DNA of 64,000 bases, from positions 496,001 to 560,000 of the forward strand of contig NZ_CP101466.1 in the NCBI RefSeq assembly GCF_024362385.1, written 5' to 3'. A program made the position numbers and the translations under genes. The notes below the pieces were generated by a model. That model did not search any database. It saw only the letters and a program-made list of their open reading frames with translations, and was not told the DNA's origin. Shown one piece after another: positions 42,156 to 49,798 of the stretch. Origin of the DNA: Arthrobacter sp. DNA4. Its GTDB lineage: Bacteria; Actinomycetota; Actinomycetes; Actinomycetales; Micrococcaceae. Within the stretch, counting starts at the first letter, position 1, and each line of letters starts with the position of its first letter.

Positions 42156-42817
42156 TCAAGGTCCTGATCGTCGATGACGACTTCATGGTGGCCAAGGTGC
42201 ATGCCGGCTTCATCCAGCGCACGCCGGGCTTCACTGTGGTGGGCGCGGCGCATACCGGCGCCCAGGCGGTTGCCGAGACCGAACGCCTCCAGCCGGACCT
42301 GGTGCTGCTGGACATCCACCTGCCGGACATCAACGGCCTCGACCTGATGCAACGCCTGCGCGCTGTCGCCCCCGAACTGGACGTGCTGGTCATCAGCGCC
42401 GCGCGGGAGGTTGAAACAGTCCGTAAGGCCCTGCGCGGCGGCATTGTCCATTACCTGATCAAGCCCTTTTCCCAGACAGACCTCCAGGAGCGGCTGGAGC
42501 ACTACCGCCACGCCTACCAAAGCCTGGATGCGTCCAAGGACGTGGCCGAACAGTCGGACGTCAACCGGGTGTTCGGCCTGGACCGCGCCGAACGGCCCCT
42601 GCCCAAAGGCTGCAGTATCGAAACGCTGAAGCTGGTGGAGGCGGCACTGAACGCTTCAGCCGGTGACGTCTCGGCAGCCGAGATGGCCGAGGAGCTGGGC
42701 ACCTCCAGGGTCAGTGCCCGCCGCTACCTTGAATACCTGCACGACGAAGGAACGCTGGACGTGCGGCTCAAGTACGGGGTGGGACGGCCCGAACGGCGGT
42801 ACGTGCTCAAGGCGTGA
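42152..42817 (+). CDS. CitB/DcuR-family response regulator
   Basis: 221 aa. Receiver: VLIVDDDFMVAKVHAGFIQ (acid pocket), LVLLDIHLPDINGLDLM (phospho-Asp), LVISAA (Thr/Ser switch), HYLIKPFS (Lys). The C-terminal half has LKLVEAALNASAGDVSAAEM, AEELGTSRVSARRYLEYLHD, a winged HTH as in CitB/DctR. Partner of the kinase upstream; likely activates tctCBA. Confidence 0.92.
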   Translation: MIKVLIVDDDFMVAKVHAGFIQRTPGFTVVGAAHTGAQAVAETERLQPDLVLLDIHLPDINGLDLMQRLRAVAPELDVLVISAAREVETVRKALRGGIVHYLIKPFSQTDLQERLEHYRHAYQSLDASKDVAEQSDVNRVFGLDRAERPLPKGCSIETLKLVEAALNASAGDVSAAEMAEELGTSRVSARRYLEYLHDEGTLDVRLKYGVGRPERRYVLKA

Positions 42818-42862
42818 CGGGACCCGCCGGCCCGCCCGTGTCCCCCTCCCGCGGACCAGCTC

Positions 42863-43816
42863 TCAGCGCAGCAGCGTGTCAATCAGCCGGGCAGCTGTCC
42901 GGGCGGTCCGGCCGTCAATGTCGAACGCCGGATTCAGTTCCGCCACGTCCAGGTGCAACAGCTTCCCGCTTCGGGCCACCTGCCGGCACACCGCCGAAAT
43001 GACCGGAAGCGGCACGCCGTAGGCTGCCGGCGCGCTGACGCCGGGGGCCACCGCGGCGGGCAGCACGTCCAGGTCGATGGTCAGGTACAGGACGTCGATC
43101 TCCGCCAGGAACTCCGCCACGAAGTCCCGGATCCGTTCCGGTTCGCAGTCCTCATCCAGCAGGTAGCGGACCCCCAGTTTGTCCGCGGTGTCGAACAGGA
43201 CCCGGGTGTTGTTCGGCTCCGAGATCCCGGCGACGGCGTAGCGGAATTCGCGTCCGGCGTCCGCTTCCGCGCGGGCCATCTGCAGGAACGGTGTGCCGGA
43301 GCTGGCCACCGGCTCGTCGCGGAGGTCGAAGTGGGCGTCGAGGTTCAAGACGCCCAGGCGCTGCCCGGTTTGAACCGCGGCTGAGGCGCTGACGCCAAGG
43401 TAGCTGGCGTAAGCGGTTTCGTGCCCGCCGCCCAGCACTACAGTCTGGTGGCCGGCGTCGAGCAGGGCAGCCAGCACCCGGCCAAGCCGTTCCTGGCCGG
43501 CCTCCAGGTCTTCCCCGGACACCACCACGTCACCAGCGTCGGCCACCGTCCGGTCCAGGTGGAAGGCCAGCGGGCCCAGCGCTTTTCGCAGCGCCGCCGG
43601 GGCGGCGGCTGCCCCGGTCCGGCCCTGGTTGCGGCGGACCCCCTCGTCGCTGGAAAATCCCAGCACGGCGGCGGGCCTGCGTCCGGGCGCGGCAGGCTGA
43701 AACTCATCGGAGGCGGTGACCGCCTGCCACCAGCGGCGGTGGCCGGGACCATCGCCGTCGAACCTGCCGGTCCAGGGCCGGGGCGGGACGTCGACGGCGG
43801 GAAGCTTGGGGAACAT
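42863..43816 (-). CDS. hutG: Formimidoylglutamase (arginase/ureohydrolase family)
   Basis: 317 aa. Mn-binding ureohydrolase motifs: TVVLGGGHETAYASYLG, GVLNLDAHFDLRDEPVASSG, VLYLTIDLDVLPAAVAPGVS. N-terminal GFSSDEGVRRNQGRTGAAAA is the HutG start. It hydrolyses N-formimidoyl-glutamate to glutamate and formamide in the last Hut step. Far from hutUH and on the other strand; hutI (imidazolonepropionase) is not in the window. Agmatinase is a less likely alternative. Confidence 0.88.
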   Translation of the reverse strand: MFPKLPAVDVPPRPWTGRFDGDGPGHRRWWQAVTASDEFQPAAPGRRPAAVLGFSSDEGVRRNQGRTGAAAAPAALRKALGPLAFHLDRTVADAGDVVVSGEDLEAGQERLGRVLAALLDAGHQTVVLGGGHETAYASYLGVSASAAVQTGQRLGVLNLDAHFDLRDEPVASSGTPFLQMARAEADAGREFRYAVAGISEPNNTRVLFDTADKLGVRYLLDEDCEPERIRDFVAEFLAEIDVLYLTIDLDVLPAAVAPGVSAPAAYGVPLPVISAVCRQVARSGKLLHLDVAELNPAFDIDGRTARTAARLIDTLLR

Positions 43817-44012
43817 GCCTCAAGCTCACCGCATGCCGGGCACGAAAACCAGCGCCGGCGCCGTCGTCCTGTCCGGAATCCAAGAACCCGCGCAACGGCC
43901 GGGCCGGACATCGGTGCCTGATGCAGGGGTTAAGGTGAGATCAGCCCACCGGTCCAGGGATGACCTGGCCGCTCCGGATCCACGCACCACTCCCAGGCTG
44001 GAGAGCCGCTCC

Positions 44013-45317
44013 ATGTTTGAAGCCCCAGATATCCTCTTTGCCGCGGCCGGACTGGCCGTGTTCGTCGCTGCGGTCCTGCCCAAGCTGCTGCGTGACATGC
44101 CGCTGTCCATGCCCATGGTCTTCCTGGGCGCAGGGATGGCAGCCTTCGCGTTGATTCCATCGCTGCCCAACCCGAACCCGGTGGAACACAGCGACTTTGT
44201 CATGCACCTCGCGGAGGTCTGCGTGATCATTTCCCTGATGGGCGCGGGGCTTGCCCTGGACCGGCCCGTGGGACGCAGGCGCTGGTCCACCACGTGGCGG
44301 CTCCTGGGCATCGCCATGCCGCTCTGCATCGTAGGGCTGACCCTGCTGGGCATGTGGTTCCTGGGCCTGGGGCTCGGCGCGGCGCTGCTGGTGGCGGCCA
44401 GCCTGGCGCCCACGGACCCCGTCCTGGCCTCGGAAGTGCAGGTGGGCGAGCCGGCCGACCAGGATGAATCCACGGACAAGGAGGACGAGGTCCGTTTCGG
44501 CCTTACGTCGGAAGCCGGGCTCAACGACGGGCTGGCGTTCCCGTTCGTCTACCTTGCCATTGCCATCAGCGTTGCCGGAGCGGACCCCTCCGCCTGGTTC
44601 GGTGAGTGGTTCGGCCTGGACGTGGTGTGGCGGCTGGCTGTCGGGCTTGTGGTGGGGTTCCTCACCGGAAAGCTGCTCGCCAGGCTGTTCTTCTCGGCCC
44701 GTGCCGACAGCCTTCGGCTCTCCAACCACTCGGAGGGCTTTGTTGCCCTGGCGGCGACGTTCCTGGCGTACGGGCTCACGCAGATGGTGGAGGGCTACGG
44801 GTTCATAGCGGTGTTCGTCTGTGCCGTGACCATCCGGGCCGCTGAACGGACGCACGGCTACCACCGGGTGCTGCACTCCTACGTGGAACAGCTGGAACGG
44901 CTCCTGACGGTGGTGATCCTGGTCCTGCTCGGCGGTGCCATCGCCCGCGGGCTGCTGGCCGGGATCGGGCTTCCTGAACTGCTGGTGGCGCTTGCATTCC
45001 TGCTGGTGGTGCGGCCGCTGGCGGGCTGGCTGGGCCTGCTGGGCGGCAAGACCGGTCCCCGGGAACGCGTGGCACTGTCCTTCTTTGGCATCCGCGGCAT
45101 CGGTTCCCTGTATTACCTGGCCTTTGCGCTAGGCGAAGGCCACTTCACGGACCAGGGGCACTGGCTCTGGTCCTTCATCGGGCTGGTGGTGGCACTGTCC
45201 ATCGTGATCCACGGCGCCACCACTTCGCCCCTGATGAACCGGCTGGACCGGCTGCGCCAGAAGAAGGCCCTGGCAGTCTCCGGCGACGAGGGACTCGCCC
45301 CCAACACCCCGGTCTAG
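44013..45317 (+). CDS. Cation:proton antiporter (CPA1-type)
   Basis: 434 aa from ATG 44013. About 12 helices: DILFAAAGLAVFVAAVLPKL, VMHLAEVCVIISLMGAGLAL. The key antiporter motif LLVAASLAPTDPVLASEVQV includes the Thr-Asp-Pro of CPA1 sodium/proton exchangers, and GLTSEAGLNDGLAFPFVYLA holds the conserved Asn-Asp (the Asn-Asp in LND). An acidic cytoplasmic loop DQDESTDKEDEVRFG precedes it. Na+/H+ or K+/H+ exchange for pH and ion homeostasis. A 39-bp terminator follows. Confidence 0.88.
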   Translation: MFEAPDILFAAAGLAVFVAAVLPKLLRDMPLSMPMVFLGAGMAAFALIPSLPNPNPVEHSDFVMHLAEVCVIISLMGAGLALDRPVGRRRWSTTWRLLGIAMPLCIVGLTLLGMWFLGLGLGAALLVAASLAPTDPVLASEVQVGEPADQDESTDKEDEVRFGLTSEAGLNDGLAFPFVYLAIAISVAGADPSAWFGEWFGLDVVWRLAVGLVVGFLTGKLLARLFFSARADSLRLSNHSEGFVALAATFLAYGLTQMVEGYGFIAVFVCAVTIRAAERTHGYHRVLHSYVEQLERLLTVVILVLLGGAIARGLLAGIGLPELLVALAFLLVVRPLAGWLGLLGGKTGPRERVALSFFGIRGIGSLYYLAFALGEGHFTDQGHWLWSFIGLVVALSIVIHGATTSPLMNRLDRLRQKKALAVSGDEGLAPNTPV

Positions 45318-45347
45318 GCCGCCGGTCATGGAAACCCCGCGGTAAGC

Positions 45348-45386
45348 AAAAAGGGCTGGTACGGCAGACGCCGCACCAGCCCTTTC
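45348..45386. terminator. Bidirectional terminator
   Basis: AAAGGGCTGGT (45349-45359) and ACCAGCCCTTT (45375-45385) form a perfect 11-bp stem between the convergent antiporter and NCS2 permease genes, with A and T flanks. Confidence 0.8.
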
Positions 45387-45397
45387 CGTGTCAGGGG

Positions 45398-46840
45398 TTA
45401 CTTCATCCCCAGGGCCGCCTCGATGGGGCCGATGGCGAAGAACAGCGCGAACGCCGCGGCCACAGCCCACATCAGCGGGTGGATGTCCTTGACCCTGCCC
45501 TGGACCGTGCGGATCAGGACGTAGGCGATGAAGCCGGCACCCAGGCCGTTGGCGATGGAGTAGGTGAAGGGCATCAGGGTGAAGGTGAGGAACGCGGGGA
45601 TCGCGATGCCCCAGTCCTGCCAGTCGATCTTGCCCACCTGGGAGACCATCATGAAGCCCACCACCACCAGCGCCGGGGCCACGGCCTCGAAGGGCACCAG
45701 GTTGATCAGCGGGGTGAAGAACATGGCCACCAGGAACAGCACCCCGGTGACGATGGAGGCCACGCCCGTGCGGGCGCCTTCGCCGATGCCTGCACCGGCT
45801 TCGACGTAGATCTGGTTGGAGGAGACGGAGGCGCCGCCGCCGATAATGGCACCGAGTGCGTCCACCTGGAGCACGCGGTCGACGTCGGGAATGTTGCCGT
45901 GTTCATCCACCGTGCCGGCTTCGTTGGCCAGGCCCACCATGGTGCCCATGGCGTCGAAGAAGATGCTGAGCAGGATGACGAAGGCCAGCAGCGTGGCGGC
46001 CACGAAGCCGAGGTGCTCGAAGGCACCGAACGGGTTGGCCTTGCCGATCAGGGAGAGGTCCGGGGCCGCCCAGCCGGAAAACGCCGGGGCCACCAGGGAC
46101 CAGCCCTGCGGGTTGAAGTTCTTGCCGTCGAAGCTGGGGCCGATGTGCAGGGTTGTCTCAAGGATGACGGACAGCACCGTGGAGGTGATGATGCCAATCA
46201 GGATGGCGCCCTTGACCTTGCGCACCACCAGGGCGATGGTCAGGATCAGGCCGAACACGAACACGGCGGTGGGCCAGCCAAGGAGCTTGCCTTCGAAGCC
46301 CAGGCCAACGGGCACGGTGGTGCCTGCGACGTCCGGGATGCGGCGCACGAACCCGGCGTTGACCAGGCCGATCAGGGCAATGAACAGGCCGATGCCCACC
46401 ACGATGGCGGTCTTGAGTCCGTCCGGCACGGCCTTGAACACGGCCGTACGGAAACCGGTGAGGACCAGGATCAGCATGGTGACGCCGGAGAGGACCACCA
46501 GGCCCATCATGTCCGGCCAGGTGAGCCCGGGATTGGTGGCCACGGTGACGGCCACGAAGGCGTTGACGCCCAGGCCGGTGGCCAGGGCGAAGGGGTGCCG
46601 GCCCCACGCCCCCATGAGGATGGTGAGGATGCCTGCCACCAGCGCGGTCACGGCAGCCACCGCGGGGAAGCCCAGCGTGGTGCCGTTGGAGTCGGGCCCG
46701 GACAGGATCAGGGGGTTCAGCACCACGATGTAGCTCATGGCGAAGAACGTGGCGAACCCGCCGCGGATCTCGCGGGAAAGGTTGGAACCGCGCTCGGTGA
46801 CCCTGAAATACCGGTCCAGGGCAGAGCCTTGCTTAAGCAT
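45398..46840 (-). CDS. NCS2-family purine permease (guanine/hypoxanthine type)
   Basis: 480 aa, AzgA/PbuG branch of NCS2. Seen: LDRYFRVTERGSNLSREIRG with GFATFFAMSYIVVLNPLILS (family start), ALATGLGVNAFVAVTVATNP, NAGFVRRIPDVAGTTVPVGL, FFDAMGTMVGLANEAGTVDE (substrate Asp/Glu region), GGGASVSSNQIYVEAGAGIG and EGARTGVASIVTGVLFLVAM. Imports purine bases with protons. GGAGGA site before ATG 46840. No purine riboswitch is visible in the 111 bp upstream. Confidence 0.92.
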   Translation of the reverse strand: MLKQGSALDRYFRVTERGSNLSREIRGGFATFFAMSYIVVLNPLILSGPDSNGTTLGFPAVAAVTALVAGILTILMGAWGRHPFALATGLGVNAFVAVTVATNPGLTWPDMMGLVVLSGVTMLILVLTGFRTAVFKAVPDGLKTAIVVGIGLFIALIGLVNAGFVRRIPDVAGTTVPVGLGFEGKLLGWPTAVFVFGLILTIALVVRKVKGAILIGIITSTVLSVILETTLHIGPSFDGKNFNPQGWSLVAPAFSGWAAPDLSLIGKANPFGAFEHLGFVAATLLAFVILLSIFFDAMGTMVGLANEAGTVDEHGNIPDVDRVLQVDALGAIIGGGASVSSNQIYVEAGAGIGEGARTGVASIVTGVLFLVAMFFTPLINLVPFEAVAPALVVVGFMMVSQVGKIDWQDWGIAIPAFLTFTLMPFTYSIANGLGAGFIAYVLIRTVQGRVKDIHPLMWAVAAAFALFFAIGPIEAALGMK

Positions 46841-46951
46841 TAGTCCTCCGGGGAAGTGTGTGGGGATACCTGCATCCTAAGGGAGCGGCAGGGAGTGGGC
46901 CGGCAAATTCGCCTAGTCTGTAAGGAAGCCAACACGAGGAGCAGCCCAACC

Positions 46952-47605
46952 ATGCGCCAGGTCCGCCGCCAGTTGCTGAGCCTTGTGCTCGGCTTGTTTG
47001 TCTTTGCCGCCGCCGCGCTGGGCTTGGCGGGCCCCGCCTCCGCGCATGATGCTGCCGAGTCCACCAGCCCGGCGCAGGGGGCTGCGCTGGCTGCCCCGCC
47101 CGCCGAGGTTTCGGTGACCTTCAGCAACAAGCCCCTGGGCATCGGTTCGTCCTTCTCCATCAAGGACGCCGGCGGCACCGAATGGGCTGATGGCTCCGTG
47201 CAGATCGTGGACAACGTGGCCACCCAGAAGCTCCGCCCGGGCGGTCCGGCGGGCATGTACACGGTGGCGTGGCGCGTGGTCAGCTCGGACTCACATCCCA
47301 TTGAGGGGACGTTCACCTTCTCCGCGGCCTCCGGTGCCCCCGGTGCCGTTTCGTCGGGGACACCCACGGCTGGAAGTCCGACGGCGGCGGGTGCGGTCCC
47401 TGGCATGGGCACCGCCCAGCCCGGGGTCACGGAAGAGCCGTCGGAGCCGGCCGGCGCGGGCGAGCCGTTCCAGTGGAGCATTGTTATTTTTGCGGTGGTG
47501 GCCGTGGGGCTGCTGGTGGCGCTGGGCGTCCTTGCCCGCCGCCGGCTCACCGGCGACGGGGACACCGAAGATGACGGGGAGGTCGGGAACAGGGCCGGGG
47601 AGTAG
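46952..47605 (+). CDS. CopC-domain copper-related exported protein
   Basis: 217 aa from ATG 46952 (GAGGAG upstream). Signal peptide RQLLSLVLGLFVFAAAALGL ending ...GPASAHD; the mature N-terminal His after cleavage is the Cu(II) ligand of CopC proteins. CopC beta-barrel: STSPAQGAALAAPPAEVSVT, FSNKPLGIGS, YTVAWRVVSSDSHPIEGTFT (second His). Then a Gly/Ala/Ser/Pro linker, one membrane helix WSIVIFAVVAVGLLVALGVL and a charged tail. Acts outside the membrane in copper binding or delivery; no CopD follows. Confidence 0.9.
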   Translation: MRQVRRQLLSLVLGLFVFAAAALGLAGPASAHDAAESTSPAQGAALAAPPAEVSVTFSNKPLGIGSSFSIKDAGGTEWADGSVQIVDNVATQKLRPGGPAGMYTVAWRVVSSDSHPIEGTFTFSAASGAPGAVSSGTPTAGSPTAAGAVPGMGTAQPGVTEEPSEPAGAGEPFQWSIVIFAVVAVGLLVALGVLARRRLTGDGDTEDDGEVGNRAGE

Positions 47606-47660
47606 CGCCCGCCGGCAGGCCCGGTTCCTTCCAGCCCTGCAGCGCGTACCGGGGCCGCAG

Positions 47661-48305
47661 TCAGCAGCCCAGGGCAGCAAAGCTTCCCGTTGCCGGGAAG
47701 ACGCCGGTGGACGGGAGGGCGCCGTCCGGGTTGACCTTGGCAGAGATTGCCTGGCCCACGGTCTTGGCCTGGCGCAGCACCTCTTTGGGCGATGGCGTGA
47801 TGAGTTCGCCCACTCCCACCAGGTAGATGCCGATGGCCCGCATGGCTGCCGCCACGTTCCGGCCCACGGCGATGCCGAAGTCGTTGAGCATGCGCCGCAA
47901 CTGGCTGTGGGCGCAACGGGTGAGGACGATGTGGTCCGCCACCAGGATGCCCGTGGGGGTGTGCACCTGCCACTGCGGGGCGGCCTGGTCAGGTGCTTCG
48001 ATCATGCTCAGCTGCACCGCCCGGGTGGTGTTCCGCACGTCCACGCTGTGGCTTGCGGCGTAATTGCGCAGGTGGCGCAGGATCTCGTTCCGCTCGCGCA
48101 GGGTGCCGCTGTCCGCCGCATCGCAGCGCTGCAGTGACGTAGTGTTCGCGGGCTGGGCCTGGCCCAGGATGTCGAGGCCGTCCACCACGATGGAGTCCAC
48201 CCCATGGCGGCGCAGCTCAGCAGCCACGGCCAGTCCGGACAGGCCCGTGCCAATGACGATGGTGGTGGTCTGTTCGGTCCCGGCAATCCCAGGCATGCTT
48301 GACAC
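47661..48305 (-). CDS. Short FAD/NAD-binding protein, incomplete flavoprotein-like
   Basis: 214 aa from GTG 48305 (AGGAGGG 8 bp upstream); ATG 48296 also possible. N-terminal dinucleotide motif TTTIVIGTGLSGLAVAAELR, middle segment RERNEILRHLRNYAASHSVD, VADHIVLTRCAHSQLRRMLN and a C-terminal GIYLVGVGELITPSPKEVLR. Flavin monooxygenase-like (CzcO-type) proteins run about 380-450 aa; here the central NADPH and catalytic parts are absent. It may be a natural compact family or a remnant. Convergent with the CopC gene. A 413-bp leader region precedes it. Confidence 0.6.
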   Translation of the reverse strand: MSSMPGIAGTEQTTTIVIGTGLSGLAVAAELRRHGVDSIVVDGLDILGQAQPANTTSLQRCDAADSGTLRERNEILRHLRNYAASHSVDVRNTTRAVQLSMIEAPDQAAPQWQVHTPTGILVADHIVLTRCAHSQLRRMLNDFGIAVGRNVAAAMRAIGIYLVGVGELITPSPKEVLRQAKTVGQAISAKVNPDGALPSTGVFPATGSFAALGC

Positions 48306-48718
48306 TACAGTTTCCCTCCTATGGAGCTTCGGCAGGTGCCGCATCCTCGCTACTCGCGTCCCGTTACCCCCAAGCACGGCCGCAGCGCATGGCCGGGACC
48401 GTCCTGACAGGAAGAAGCAGTTGGCGTCCCGGACCAACAATGTCCTGAAGACTACAGAACAAAAGCGGCCGTGGATAGCCCGTGAACGAAATCATTTTCG
48501 TGGCGAGAAGGCGCTTTCCGGAACCCGGCAAATTGCCTGTGGATACTTGGCCCATCAGCCCCTGAGCAGGCTTGCTAAGGCTTGGGGGACAGAGAATAGT
48601 GGGAATCGGGAGCGGTCCTTTTCCTGCCGGTGCCACCGCTGGGCCGGGTGCGCGGGGAGCGGCCCGTTTTCTGGCAGAATAGCCGCAACATCAGGCGTAT
48701 CGCGAGGAGGCGGCCCCC
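48306..48718. other. 413-bp intergenic region between divergent short-flavoprotein and UspA genes
   Basis: No convincing gene on either strand. On the plus strand GGCTT (48579-48583) and GGGAAT (48601-48606), 17 bases apart, is a possible sigma-F-like promoter for the downstream UspA gene. The minus-strand leader of the flavoprotein could be as long as 250 nt and G-rich, but I recognise no riboswitch in it. Confidence 0.4.
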
Positions 48719-49759
48719 ATGGGCTCACGAGAGTTGCATCCGGACCCGGCCCGGGACGGTGGGGGTGGCGCGGCCGCTCCCCACGGCATCGTGGTGGGCG
48801 TTGACGGTTCGGACCATGGCCAGTGCGCCCTGGTGTGGGCCGCGCGGGAAGCCCAGCGCCGTCGTCGCCCGCTTCACATCGTCACCGCCTACTCCGTGCC
48901 GATCTTCGCCGCGTCCGGCCTGGACGGCGGCTACGCCACCGTGGATGATTCCGTCATCCGCGAAGGCGCCGAAGCCATTGCCAGGCAGGCCCTGGAAAAG
49001 ATTGCCGCCTACGACGTGGACGTCAGCTCCGCCGTGGAGAACGGCGACGCCGCCGGAGTCCTGCTGGACATTTCCGAAACCGCGGAACTCCTGGTGGTCG
49101 GCACCCGCGGCCGCGGCGGCTTTGTGGGCCGGCTCCTGGGATCAGTCAGCAGTGCCCTGCCCGCCCACGCAAAATGCCCCACGGTGACGGTCCCATTGTT
49201 CTGCTCGGACCGGCTCGGCGAGTCCACGGAGGACCGTCGCGTCAAGGCCGAGCAGGCCAGGTCCGGGCACCGGCCGGTGGAGAACGTGGTGGTGGTTGGC
49301 GTGGATGGCTCCGAGCAGGCCCGCGTTGCCGTCCTTGAAGCAGCCGACCAGGCCGAACGCCTTGGCGCATCCCTCCGCGTGGTCTGCGCCGTTCCCCAGT
49401 ACAGCGGCTCGCTGGCCTGGGTTCCGGCGCCCATGGACCGGAAGGCCCTGTTCGATGACATCCGGGTCACCCTGGAAGCCGGCATGGCCTGGCTCCGCAG
49501 CCATTACCCCAACCTCCAGGCCGGCTACGAGCTGAAGGACGGCTCGCCGGTGGACGTGCTCGTCGAGGAAAGCCGGCACGTTGAACTGGTGGTGGTGGGC
49601 ACCCGCGGCCGCGGCGGCTTCACCGGAATGCTCCTGGGCTCAACATCAGACGGCGTGCTCCACCATGCCAAGGGCCCGGTCATGGTGGTCCCGGACCGGG
49701 AGGACCCCCGCCTGGCCGACCGCGGGCGGTTCGGCCCCATCCTGGGCGACGCCGCCTAG
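48719..49759 (+). CDS. Tandem universal stress protein
   Basis: 346 aa, two UspA domains. Domain 1: GIVVGVDGSDHGQCALVWAA and ELLVVGTRGRGGFVGRLLGS VSS, with the G-x2-G-x9-G-S ATP loop. Domain 2: VVVVGVDGSEQARVAVLEAA and VVVGTRGRGGFTGMLLGSTS. Both ATP loops are intact, unlike many non-binding tandem Usps. AGGAGG site 9 bp upstream. Role in hypoxia or stress adaptation is inferred from the family. Followed at once by the PEP-synthase/Rph-like gene. Confidence 0.92.
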   Translation: MGSRELHPDPARDGGGGAAAPHGIVVGVDGSDHGQCALVWAAREAQRRRRPLHIVTAYSVPIFAASGLDGGYATVDDSVIREGAEAIARQALEKIAAYDVDVSSAVENGDAAGVLLDISETAELLVVGTRGRGGFVGRLLGSVSSALPAHAKCPTVTVPLFCSDRLGESTEDRRVKAEQARSGHRPVENVVVVGVDGSEQARVAVLEAADQAERLGASLRVVCAVPQYSGSLAWVPAPMDRKALFDDIRVTLEAGMAWLRSHYPNLQAGYELKDGSPVDVLVEESRHVELVVVGTRGRGGFTGMLLGSTSDGVLHHAKGPVMVVPDREDPRLADRGRFGPILGDAA

Positions 49760-49798
49760 ACCGCGCCTTTCCCGGGGAGCCGGCGGGGGACCGCGGAC

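Noticed and set aside
46841..46951. Purine riboswitch before the NCS2 permease
   Set aside because: No paired aptamer helices with the conserved loops can be drawn.
49760..49798. Rifamycin-associated element before the RPH-like gene
   Set aside because: The 39-bp gap has no near match to the 19-bp inverted repeat.
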